Positions 14,373 through 21,993 of a stretch of DNA of 39,220 nt are shown here, piece by piece (the stretch's first letter is position 1; every line of letters begins with the position of its first letter). Below the pieces are notes generated by a model that made no database searches, was not told the origin of the DNA, and saw nothing but the letters and a program-made list of their open reading frames with translations. The position numbers and the translations under genes are program-made. The stretch is from a virus. Location: IMG/VR virus record IMGVR_UViG_3300020159_000639, positions 1 to 39,220 of that record; one strand, 5' to 3'.

Positions 14373-15134
14373 ATGAAAACAATCGTAGTGGTAACTGGTG
14401 GATTCGATCCCCTTCATTCTGGGCATATTGCCTATTTTAAAGCAGCCAAACAATTAGGCGATATTTTAATCGTAGGCGTTAATAGCGATGCCTGGCTCAT
14501 ACGCAAAAAGGGTTCTCCTTTTATGCCTTCTACAGAACGTATCAATATTGTAGAACACCTCAGCATGGTTGACGGAGTTATTTTATTCAATGATGACGAC
14601 GGCAGTGCTAAAGAAGCAATTAAGAACGTTCGCCAACTATATCCCAACGATAAAATAGTATTTGCCAACGGCGGTGATAGAACGCATATCAATATTCCAG
14701 AAATGGATGTTAAGGACGATAATTTAACATTTGCGTTTGGTGTTGGAGGATTTGATAAAGCAAATTCTAGTTCGTGGATTTTACAAGAATGGAAAGCACC
14801 TAAGACAGAACGTCCTTGGGGGTACTATCGTGTGTTACATGAAGTTCCTGGCATGAAAGTTAAAGAGCTTACAGTGAATCCCGGACAAAGTTTAAGCATG
14901 CAAAAGCATCGGCATAGGGCAGAGTACTGGATTGTCAGTAGCGGCCAAGCAGTTGTTAACAGCATGATGCCCGGCGGTTATTCGTTACCATCAACACTGT
15001 TGTTAACACACGAACAATTTAAAGTACCTGTCGGCGAGTGGCACCAACTAACTAATCCGCATAGTGAACCTGTAAAAATAGTAGAAATACAATATGGTGA
15101 AAAATGTGAAGAAGAGGATATAGAAAGAAAATGA
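14373..15134 (+). CDS. Cytidylyltransferase fused to a phosphomannose-isomerase-type cupin
   Basis: 253 residues, two domains. Residues 1-130 are a nucleotidyltransferase of the CTP-transferase/HldE family: GGFDPLHSGH (HxGH at 15-18), ILIVGVNSDAW, PSTERINIVEHLSMVDGVI and VFANGGDRT. Residues ~147-245 are a cupin like the C-terminus of type II mannose-6-phosphate isomerase/ManC: ERPWGYYRVL, VKELTVNPGQSLSMQKHRHR, AEYWIVSSGQAVV and VPVGEWHQLTNP, with the His/Glu metal ligands present. It probably activates a sugar or alditol phosphate as a CDP derivative while isomerising its precursor. It starts an operon with 4-nt overlaps. Confidence 0.85.
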   Translation: MKTIVVVTGGFDPLHSGHIAYFKAAKQLGDILIVGVNSDAWLIRKKGSPFMPSTERINIVEHLSMVDGVILFNDDDGSAKEAIKNVRQLYPNDKIVFANGGDRTHINIPEMDVKDDNLTFAFGVGGFDKANSSSWILQEWKAPKTERPWGYYRVLHEVPGMKVKELTVNPGQSLSMQKHRHRAEYWIVSSGQAVVNSMMPGGYSLPSTLLLTHEQFKVPVGEWHQLTNPHSEPVKIVEIQYGEKCEEEDIERK

Positions 15135-15565
15135 AACATGTATGGTATGATCGAAATACTTTTGTAGCTGACTATATTCCTGCCAACGTGTCAATTATTG
15201 ACTTTGGCTGCGGCAATAAGGAAATTTTAGATTTCTGCACACCTACAAGATATCTAGGCATCGATTTATGCAGTACTGCAGATCTTCAATATGATCTTAA
15301 TGATGAATTAAAATTAAACGACTCATACGAATTAGGGTTAGCGTTAGGGCTTTTAGAATATGTGAAAGACCCAGATTTTACATTATCTAATATTAAGAAG
15401 TATGCAACAAAAATGATTGTATTAACGCTAAATGTTAAAAAGAAAGAAGAGTGGTTACAATCTTTTAACCGTGAGCAGATTAACGGTTTAATGAATAGAC
15501 ACTTTAAACGGGTCTCTCATCATCAACACGGAAGTTATACATTATCAATAGGCGAAACAGAATGA
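15131..15565 (+). CDS. Small class I SAM-dependent methyltransferase-like protein
   Basis: 144 residues, shorter than typical methyltransferases (200-250). The SAM-binding motif I is IIDFGCGNKEILDF near residues 23-36, followed by the acidic YLGIDLC strand, a motif-III-like LALGLLEYVKDP and a terminal VVLTL-type strand (MIVLTLNVKK). The active domain is therefore minimal. It overlaps both neighbours by 4 nt in the sugar operon, so it may methylate a sugar residue of the glycan. It could also be a degenerate domain with a binding role. Confidence 0.72.
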   Translation: MKHVWYDRNTFVADYIPANVSIIDFGCGNKEILDFCTPTRYLGIDLCSTADLQYDLNDELKLNDSYELGLALGLLEYVKDPDFTLSNIKKYATKMIVLTLNVKKKEEWLQSFNREQINGLMNRHFKRVSHHQHGSYTLSIGETE

Positions 15566-16242
15566 TTAAAGTATTCATAGGATACGATCCTAGAGAAGCA
15601 ATTGCTTTTCATGTATGCTCAAATAGTATTATTAGACATGCGACTAGGCCAGTTAGTATTACTCCACTAGCTCTTAATAATTTTAAAGATTACAAAGAAA
15701 CACACATGGATGGCAGTAACCAGTTTATCTATTCTAGATTTTTAACGCCTGTACTATCTGACTATATGGGATGGACATTGTTTATAGATGGTGATATGAT
15801 TTTACGTGAGGATATTGTAAAACTTTGGGAATTACGAGACGACACTAAAGCAGTTATGGTTGTCAAGCACGATTATAAAACTAAGATGACAGAAAAATAT
15901 CTTGGCAGTAAAAATGAAGATTACCCACGTAAGAATTGGTCAAGCGTTATTATGTGGAACTGTAGTCATCCTAAAAATAGAGTACTTACTCCGGAGTTTG
16001 TTGAACAAGCAACAGGAGCACAGTTACATAGATTTACATGGTTGGATGATTCTGACATTGGCGAATTACCAACCGAATGGAATTGGTTAGATGTTGAATA
16101 TGATTACAATACAAACGCAAAACTAGTTCATTACACACTTGGTACACCGTGCTTTCATGAATTTGCCGATCAAGGTAGCTTTGCTAATGAATGGCACAGA
16201 GAAAGAATACTTACCGAGTATTGTCAACAGAGAGATATATGA
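15562..16242 (+). CDS. Glycosyltransferase (GT-A fold, GT8-like)
   Basis: 226 residues. It starts IKVFIGYDPREAIAFHVCSN, a nucleotide-sugar-binding strand and helix. It carries a DxD-type metal site in LFIDGDMIL near residue 75, followed by VVKHDYKTKMTEKYLG and RKNWSSVIMWNCSHPKNRVLT, a pattern I recall in GT8-like enzymes from marine phages and bacteria. The C-terminal His in KLVHYTLGTPCFHE could be the second metal ligand. The donor and acceptor are unknown. It is embedded in the coupled sugar operon and overlaps the next ATG (ATGA). Confidence 0.83.
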   Translation: MIKVFIGYDPREAIAFHVCSNSIIRHATRPVSITPLALNNFKDYKETHMDGSNQFIYSRFLTPVLSDYMGWTLFIDGDMILREDIVKLWELRDDTKAVMVVKHDYKTKMTEKYLGSKNEDYPRKNWSSVIMWNCSHPKNRVLTPEFVEQATGAQLHRFTWLDDSDIGELPTEWNWLDVEYDYNTNAKLVHYTLGTPCFHEFADQGSFANEWHRERILTEYCQQRDI

Positions 16243-17030
16243 TATTTTTAAGTAAAAACGGTCAAGACGGCTACATTAATCAATTTTGTCAAGGCAGTAA
16301 TGGACAATTAGTTAATACTAACAAGTTTGTCTACGATGAATCTACTGATCCTATTGTATTACGAGGAATTCTTAAAGACAGCATTATGAAAAAATGTTGG
16401 AGAGATGGTAGAGATTTTTATTACGTAGACACTGGGTATTTTGGCAATGAAAAAACACCAGCTAACCCTAATGGTTGGAAGTATTGGCATCGTATTGTAA
16501 AAAATAATTTACAACACGGAGAAATTATTCCTAGACCAGATGACAGATTTAAACAATTTAATAAAAAATTTAATCCTTGGAAAAAACAAGGACGTAAGAT
16601 TTTAATTGCTGCGCCCGACGAAAAACCTTGTAAGTTCTACAGTATCGACAAGGACACATGGGTTAACGAAACTATAGAAACAATTAAAAAATATACAGAT
16701 AGGCCCATTGAAGTTCGTGAACGTGCTAAATTAAGAGCGGATAGGATTACCACAGACACACTACAACAGGCATTAGATAATGATGTGTTTGCTTTAGTGA
16801 CATTTAATAGCGTTGCTGCTGTTGAAAGTATATTTCATGGTATTCCTGTGTTTACACTAGCACCTACAAATGCCGCTAGCCCGGTGAGTCTACAAGATTT
16901 AAGTCTTATAGATTCACCTTATTATACAGACAGCGACAAACTATATGCTTGGGCCTGCCACTTAGCATACGGTCAATTTCATGTTAGGGAAATGAACAAT
17001 GGCAAGGTTTGGGGATTATTAAATGATTAA
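16239..17030 (+). CDS. Putative capsule-type glycan transferase, paralogue of 17931 gene
   Basis: 263 residues from ATG 16239, chosen because it overlaps the previous TGA as ATGA. The C-terminal half contains KILIAAPDEKPC, a helix ending IKKYTDRPIEVRERAK, and ALVTFNSVAAVESIFHGIPVFTLAP. The same three blocks occur in the gene at 17931 (ILICTQRPGG, LRKYTNRPIIVRSHP, VITFNSSPGVAAAIEGIPVF). This layout fits GT-B-like capsule/teichoic transferases in which the last block binds the donor. The N-terminal half (DGYINQFCQGSNGQLVNTNK) is different. No exact family is assigned. Confidence 0.65.
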   Translation: MIFLSKNGQDGYINQFCQGSNGQLVNTNKFVYDESTDPIVLRGILKDSIMKKCWRDGRDFYYVDTGYFGNEKTPANPNGWKYWHRIVKNNLQHGEIIPRPDDRFKQFNKKFNPWKKQGRKILIAAPDEKPCKFYSIDKDTWVNETIETIKKYTDRPIEVRERAKLRADRITTDTLQQALDNDVFALVTFNSVAAVESIFHGIPVFTLAPTNAASPVSLQDLSLIDSPYYTDSDKLYAWACHLAYGQFHVREMNNGKVWGLLND

Positions 17031-17934
17031 ATTTGTTGTAGTACATAGAAAAGACCATAATAATGTTGGTGACATTGCTAGTAATCCTTTACAGTATTTT
17101 TTAAAACCTGACGAGTATCAAACTGTTGATATTGCTAATTTACGGAACGAAGTGTATCCATCGGGTGTTCCTGTAGTAGTTGGTGGAGGTGGCCTTATTG
17201 GCAACGATTATATAGGCAGTGCTGTAAGAGATGTGTTGTCAAGCTCTGATAAAAATTATTTAAAACACCTGTGGAATCAACGATGGAATAGTTTAAACTC
17301 AGCAAACACAGAAATTTCTAGAGAATTTAATTCAAAATATCAAGATTTAATTTCTGAATACATAAACAAGATAAAATTGGATACATCGCCAAAAGTAATA
17401 TGGGGCGCTGGACACAACGGGGAGGTTAGTAAAAAATCAAAAAAAGATTTAGACTTACCGGACTGGTTAGTGGAATTTAATGCGGTTGGGGTAAGAGATT
17501 GGAATCAAGGTCATACTTGGGTGCCATGTGCTAGTTGTCTTCATCCGGCGTTACGAGAATCGTATGCTATTAAGAATGATGTTATTTTCTTTGAACACAA
17601 AAAACAACTACTAAAAGATTTTGGAACTGATTCTATACCTAGATTTGTTAATTCAGGATCAAACATTGAGCAAACTATTGAATTGTTGGGCAGTGCTAAT
17701 ATTATTTTAACAAACAGTTATCATGGAGCATATTGGGGTACCCTACTCAATAAGCGAGTTGTAGTTGTAGATACTTGGAGTACAAAGTTTCTTAATTTTA
17801 AACATCCTCCAACGTTATTAGAAAAAGACGAAACATGGCAAGAAGCAATTGAACGATCGAATACAACTCCTAATTCGCTAGAAGAATGTATTAATGCCTC
17901 AGAAGATTATTGGAGACGGATCCAACAGTTATGA
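17023..17934 (+). CDS. Polysaccharide pyruvyl transferase family protein
   Basis: 303 residues. Family features in order: KDHNNVGDIASNPLQYF at the N-terminus, VVVGGGGLIGNDY near 52, a conserved KVIWGAGHNGEV, FNAVGVRDWNQG, and ANIILTNSYHGAYWGTLLNK near 225, the signature NSYH-G-W loop of the family. Known members add pyruvate ketals to exopolysaccharides or take part in related surface glycan chemistry, so the product probably modifies a sugar on the phage or host surface. It overlaps the preceding gene by 8 nt and the next by 4 nt. Confidence 0.88.
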   Translation: MIKFVVVHRKDHNNVGDIASNPLQYFLKPDEYQTVDIANLRNEVYPSGVPVVVGGGGLIGNDYIGSAVRDVLSSSDKNYLKHLWNQRWNSLNSANTEISREFNSKYQDLISEYINKIKLDTSPKVIWGAGHNGEVSKKSKKDLDLPDWLVEFNAVGVRDWNQGHTWVPCASCLHPALRESYAIKNDVIFFEHKKQLLKDFGTDSIPRFVNSGSNIEQTIELLGSANIILTNSYHGAYWGTLLNKRVVVVDTWSTKFLNFKHPPTLLEKDETWQEAIERSNTTPNSLEECINASEDYWRRIQQL

Positions 17935-18866
17935 TTAAAGTAGCTGGGTACATATCTGGAATTCCGCCCGGAATTAAAAATCAACATAAGCGCGATATTA
18001 TTTTACGTTTTATTGACGGAGTAAACACCTCTGGCGATATTGGTATATTACAAAATACTAGAAATACTATACCCTCAGATATCGCATTTATTCAAGGTTG
18101 GGTACATGCTGGTAGTGATAACTCACCGCACCTTCTTATTAGAAAACAAGTAATTCAACAACAAAAAACGTTAGGAAAACACACCCTAGTAGTTGATAGT
18201 AATCTTTTTAATTACGCAGATCCTGATAACAAAGATAGATACTTACGATATAGTTTTGATGGTGTTTTTCCAACTACAGGTAATTATTTTTCTAGTAAAG
18301 TTGATCCTGCTAGATGGCAACAGATTAGCAAAGATCAAAATATTAGTCTTAAAGATTGGAGAACATCCGGCAATCATATATTAATATGTACACAACGACC
18401 GGGTGGTTGGAGTATGGGAGGATTAGATGTCAATCAGTGGTTAAACTACACAATAGCAGAATTACGAAAATATACTAACCGACCTATCATTGTTAGATCA
18501 CACCCGGGTGCTAAAGGATCTAAAGAAAGTGTATCTTTAAATAATCGTCAAGGCTTGTACACTGTTAGTTCAAATAAATTTATTACAGACGATTTAAAAA
18601 ATGCTCATGCTGTAATTACATTTAACAGTTCTCCAGGAGTAGCCGCAGCAATTGAAGGAATTCCTGTGTTTGTTACAGATCCTAATCCTTGTATGAGCCA
18701 AGCCTATGAGGTTAGTAATCATTCGTTGACATTGATTGAAAATCCACGTATGCCTGAAAGACAACAGTGGGTAGAAAGACTATCGATGAGTCATTGGAAT
18801 AATGAAGAAGCACGTAGCGGAGCAGCGTGGCAACACATAAAACAATTTATCGCCAGTGCTGTTTAA
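17931..18866 (+). CDS. Putative capsule-type glycan transferase, paralogue of 16239 gene
   Basis: 311 residues from ATG 17931, selected by its ATGA overlap with the preceding stop. Blocks: IAFIQGWVHAG, HTLVVDSNLFNYADPDN, HILICTQRPGGWSMGG, LRKYTNRPIIVRSHPG and HAVITFNSSPGVAAAIEGIPVFVTDP. The C-terminal half aligns with the gene two positions upstream (16239), so the pair probably arose by duplication. The arrangement resembles capsule polysaccharide transferases, with the GIPVF strand next to the donor site. Its last 20 bases overlap the end of the convergent minus-strand gene. Confidence 0.67.
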   Translation: MIKVAGYISGIPPGIKNQHKRDIILRFIDGVNTSGDIGILQNTRNTIPSDIAFIQGWVHAGSDNSPHLLIRKQVIQQQKTLGKHTLVVDSNLFNYADPDNKDRYLRYSFDGVFPTTGNYFSSKVDPARWQQISKDQNISLKDWRTSGNHILICTQRPGGWSMGGLDVNQWLNYTIAELRKYTNRPIIVRSHPGAKGSKESVSLNNRQGLYTVSSNKFITDDLKNAHAVITFNSSPGVAAAIEGIPVFVTDPNPCMSQAYEVSNHSLTLIENPRMPERQQWVERLSMSHWNNEEARSGAAWQHIKQFIASAV

Positions 18867-19488
18867 CTAACGGATGGTTGGGTAAAGTTGACGGTTTAGT
18901 GTGAACTTTTCTGAAGTGTAAAATTTTTACATTAGACAAATCTAATAAGTGATCTTTTTTGTTTACTATATGAAACCATTCTGAAGAGATATGCTCGGTA
19001 AACAATGTATGGTCAACATTCTCACTAATTAGTGCCTGGTCTCCATACAATGGCGGAGTACCATATAATTCTTTCCAATACGACAATGGCTGTGACAAAT
19101 ACAAATCCCATAGATAACTGTAATCTCCTTGCCACCACATCATAGCACTAGAGTGAATTTGTTTGTCGGCTTCTAACCACATTACAAACTTTTCATTCAT
19201 TACAGATTTTATTATTTCATCTATGTTACTACATATCACAGTGTCTAAGTCTAGATATAACACCGGACCGTTAAACAAGTTTGGCTTAAACAATTGGAGT
19301 TTTGCCCAAAACCCATCACCGTCGGTGTCTAACGGAATACGATCGCACTTGACATCACAATCACTAAGGCAAATAAACCTATGCGGCAATGTAAGATTTC
19401 TATCTACTGAGTTTTTAAGTTTTGTAACCCAAGTAGCGTCATAGCCTACCTTTCCGCCTTCCCTTAGAACACAAACTACATTAATCAT
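18847..19488 (-). CDS. Glycosyltransferase, GT-A fold with DxD motif
   Basis: 213 residues from ATG 19488 (MINVVCVLREGG), chosen over an upstream TTG because it makes an ATGA overlap with the previous stop. NVVCVLREGGKVGYDATWVT is followed by FICLSDCD and the metal site PVLYLDLDTVIC near residue 83. Further on are MWWQGDYSYLWDLYLSQP, LYGDQALISE and a C-terminal KILHFRKVHTKPS, all seen in small phage and bacterial glycosyltransferases acting on surface sugars. Donor unknown. It is the last gene of the minus-strand operon and overlaps the plus-strand gene end by 20 bp. Confidence 0.8.
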   Translation of the reverse strand: MINVVCVLREGGKVGYDATWVTKLKNSVDRNLTLPHRFICLSDCDVKCDRIPLDTDGDGFWAKLQLFKPNLFNGPVLYLDLDTVICSNIDEIIKSVMNEKFVMWLEADKQIHSSAMMWWQGDYSYLWDLYLSQPLSYWKELYGTPPLYGDQALISENVDHTLFTEHISSEWFHIVNKKDHLLDLSNVKILHFRKVHTKPSTLPNHPLVKQHWR

Positions 19489-20027
19489 CTTGACAGCCAA
19501 TATACCGCAATTTTAGTTTTACTGCTTTTTTTATAAAACGATTTAATATATGGTTGCCATGTAGACATTACTTCGTCGTGACTCCAGTCGTCTTTAACAT
19601 GGATTTCAAAGGGATTGCCATTAACGGCATCTTGAGGCATATGGATGATAGGAATGCTAATAATCATCGTGTCACAATGATCTAATGCTGTTTCGACTAA
19701 TTGTATTGCTTCGTCTTTGGTCATATGCTCTAGTACATCACCAGCAATTACTACTGAAAATTTTCCAAGACTATTCCAATCCAATGTTCTTGCGTCTTGA
19801 TTGATAATTTGATTGTATTTGTTAGTTAGATTAAATTCGTTAATGTAATTTTGCCATGCTTCAACACCAATCCATTCAGCATCCGCACATATATTGTTAT
19901 TAAATTTAATAAGATCAATATATGTGCCACACCCTGTGCCAATATCTAATATTCGATTAATAGAATTTTTATTTTCAGTGAACCATGCAAGTGTTTCTGC
20001 TTTTCCTGTTGATAAACTTGTACCCAT
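19485..20027 (-). CDS. Class I SAM-dependent methyltransferase
   Basis: 180 residues. Motif I is ILDIGTGCGTYIDLI near 27, followed by the acidic strand WIGVEAW, motif II NQIINQDARTLDW and a motif-III-like VVIAGDVLEHMTKDEAI. IISIPIIHMPQ and NPFEIHVKDDWSHDEV further on are typical of small-molecule or sugar methyltransferases (the E-H-M after the fourth strand). The start overlaps the preceding stop (TAATG) and the stop overlaps the next ATG. It is likely to act on a glycan or glycan precursor. Confidence 0.83.
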   Translation of the reverse strand: MGTSLSTGKAETLAWFTENKNSINRILDIGTGCGTYIDLIKFNNNICADAEWIGVEAWQNYINEFNLTNKYNQIINQDARTLDWNSLGKFSVVIAGDVLEHMTKDEAIQLVETALDHCDTMIISIPIIHMPQDAVNGNPFEIHVKDDWSHDEVMSTWQPYIKSFYKKSSKTKIAVYWLSR

Positions 20028-20638
20028 TATTGTTTTCCTTTAATATAATTATCTATAACTTCTTTTGACCATAATAGCATTTTTCTACGTGGAAATCCGT
20101 CAACAAAATCTGTAATAGAATCAATTGGTTGTGTGAAATTAAACGGACTTTCTAAAAAATTAAGATACCTTGCTTCACCGGTTTGAATATCTCTACTATT
20201 TTCAGCATCTTCATACCAGTTTGATAATAATACATATTTTATATTACTGCGGCTGATATTTTTAAAAACTTTATCAATATCTTCAAAACTTAAATGTAGT
20301 AAACAGTCTCTACAAAACAGTAAATCAACATTTGGTAGTATGTCTTGAGTTAAATCAATTTGTTTAAACTTATGATTAGGGTATTTTTCCTGATTTGCTT
20401 TAATTAAAAATTCAACTATGTCGCCGCCGACATATTCTTGTATACTAGGCAAATCTGTAACACTCATCCAGGAATAATCTCCGCAAGGTGCGTCAATCAT
20501 AGATGTGATATTGTGTTTCTCTAAAAATTTTCCTAAATTTAATCTTAAATTTTCAGTATATCCAAAAGTAGAACCCGGACCGCATGGATGTTTTTTCCAT
20601 CGATTGTGTTTTACAATATCTTCAAATATTTCTTTCAT
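20027..20638 (-). CDS. Class I SAM-dependent methyltransferase-like protein
   Basis: 203 residues. MIDAPCGDYSWMSV near 48 is a variant motif I (D-x-P-C-G-D), followed by YVGGDIVEFLI and FKQIDLTQDILPNVDLLFCRDCLLHLSFEDI, given here as two stretches: FKQIDLTQDILPNVD and LLFCRDCLLHLSFED. The Leu-His-Leu motif after the fourth strand is common in this clan. The C-terminus (NFTQPIDSITDFVDGF, RRKMLLWSKEVI) suggests a substrate loop. I recall relatives in sugar islands of phages and cyanobacteria. It is preceded in operon order by a GT25 gene with a 17-nt overlap. Confidence 0.75.
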   Translation of the reverse strand: MKEIFEDIVKHNRWKKHPCGPGSTFGYTENLRLNLGKFLEKHNITSMIDAPCGDYSWMSVTDLPSIQEYVGGDIVEFLIKANQEKYPNHKFKQIDLTQDILPNVDLLFCRDCLLHLSFEDIDKVFKNISRSNIKYVLLSNWYEDAENSRDIQTGEARYLNFLESPFNFTQPIDSITDFVDGFPRRKMLLWSKEVIDNYIKGKQ

Positions 20639-21323
20639 TTTTATCCCAAAAGCGTGTTCGTATCAATGACGATTTGCCAGCAGTAGGATTACGATCTTCG
20701 GCCTTACCCATCATATGACTATGTATTTGTATTCTTATTAGATGCTGATTGATAGCATTATCAGCAGGCAGAAAAGAATTTTTATACTCGTTGACTAGTA
20801 TTTTAGCAGCATGAGGTTTAATCAAATATCCAGCATTACCAGGCATTGACGATTGAAAATAATCAGCAGCAACGGGTTCGCCTTCTGGTGTGAGCAAATA
20901 CTGCCAATATTTTCTCATCTTTTTTTCATGACTTGACGCCACTGATAGTACATCAACCCACTCTACTGGTTGATATTTTCGCATGACTCTAGCATCATCT
21001 TCCCAAATAAAAATTGGTTCGTCAAGTTCAACACATTTTTGCCATAACCTATAGTGGCTTGAAAAACACCCAATTTCTCCAGGTTTTTTATGTTCCTCTC
21101 TATCTCGATATTCGTCAGAGAACGGGTCAGACGGACCACCCTTAAACCCCCACGGATGGTATCGCTTGCCTTCTTTTAAAAATTGTTCTTTAACTTCGTT
21201 GCCGTAGGACCCTTCAAATAATTCAACCGGCATTTTAAAATTTTCTAATTGAGATTTTAAAATTAATGCTGAATCTAAGCTACTTTGTATTTTTGAAAGA
21301 TGAATAATAAATGATTTATACAT
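20622..21323 (-). CDS. Glycosyltransferase family 25 (LPS-type), first of two
   Basis: 233 residues. GT25 signatures: YKSFIIHLSKIQSSLDSA, GEIGCFSSHYRLWQKCVELDEPI (two stretches, GEIGCFSSHYRLW and ELDEPIFIWEDDA), the acidic IWEDDARV, AGYLIKPHAAKILVNEY and SFLPADNAINQHL. These enzymes transfer sugars to lipooligosaccharide or, in other members, to collagen. Here LPS or virion glycan modification is likely. A large insertion (WGFKGGPSDPFSDEYRD) lies before the acceptor region. It overlaps the preceding paralogue by 8 nt. Confidence 0.87.
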   Translation of the reverse strand: MYKSFIIHLSKIQSSLDSALILKSQLENFKMPVELFEGSYGNEVKEQFLKEGKRYHPWGFKGGPSDPFSDEYRDREEHKKPGEIGCFSSHYRLWQKCVELDEPIFIWEDDARVMRKYQPVEWVDVLSVASSHEKKMRKYWQYLLTPEGEPVAADYFQSSMPGNAGYLIKPHAAKILVNEYKNSFLPADNAINQHLIRIQIHSHMMGKAEDRNPTAGKSSLIRTRFWDKNERNI

Positions 21324-21993
21324 TAAATTTCTCTAAATTTTTAGTAAGACTAAATTTTCTTAAATTTTTCATATTAAAAAACTTATGTAGTCTAATAATA
21401 GGCACAGTGGTGGTTTTTAAATCAATTATATTAACACCAATATGTTTGTCAGTGGGCAATGCTCCCTTGTCGAGAGCAAATTTTATCAAACGTCTTGCTC
21501 CTTCCGGTTTTATCAAATAGCCATATGCTCCGGGCAAATAACCTCCTGCCTTGTCTTTATATTTTATATCGGCAGGTTGATACTTTATGGGCAATGTTAG
21601 ACTTTTTTCAACTTTTTCGTTGTACGATTCGTTAAAGTGATCATAGGGATCTAAATTTAATACATGCTCAAAATGATTTTCAACGTCTTCTGGTAATTTT
21701 CTAATAAAAATTCCATCGTGTTCACAAATTAAAAATGTTTCAGTTTGTTCGGCACATTTTTTCCATATTTCGTAGTGACTTAAGAAACATCCTTGGACTC
21801 CTGGCAGTTTTTCTATCTTGTCTTGAAGAAACTTTTTAATTCCGTACTCTTGAAATTTGTGCTGATCCTTAGTGCCGTCACAGCCAATCCAACCTCTAAG
21901 ATCAACTCCAAATGTTTCTGCTTCAGCAACCGCTTCTTGAGCAAATTTCACACTCATGTCTATGCGATCTTGATAAATTACAAAACTTTTCAT
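21316..21993 (-). CDS. Glycosyltransferase family 25-like, second of two
   Basis: 225 residues. The same core as the neighbouring GT25: KSFVIYQDRIDMSVKFA, VQGCFLSHYEIWKKCAEQ, TFLICEHDGIFI, GAYGYLIKPEGARRLI and GALPTDKHIGVNI. The acidic metal or catalytic site reads EHDG instead of the usual EDD/EDDA, so activity may be altered. It overlaps the following paralogue by 8 nt and the preceding gene by 4 nt. The tail (MKNLRKFSLTKNLEKFNV) is basic and could be membrane-associated. Confidence 0.8.
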   Translation of the reverse strand: MKSFVIYQDRIDMSVKFAQEAVAEAETFGVDLRGWIGCDGTKDQHKFQEYGIKKFLQDKIEKLPGVQGCFLSHYEIWKKCAEQTETFLICEHDGIFIRKLPEDVENHFEHVLNLDPYDHFNESYNEKVEKSLTLPIKYQPADIKYKDKAGGYLPGAYGYLIKPEGARRLIKFALDKGALPTDKHIGVNIIDLKTTTVPIIRLHKFFNMKNLRKFSLTKNLEKFNV

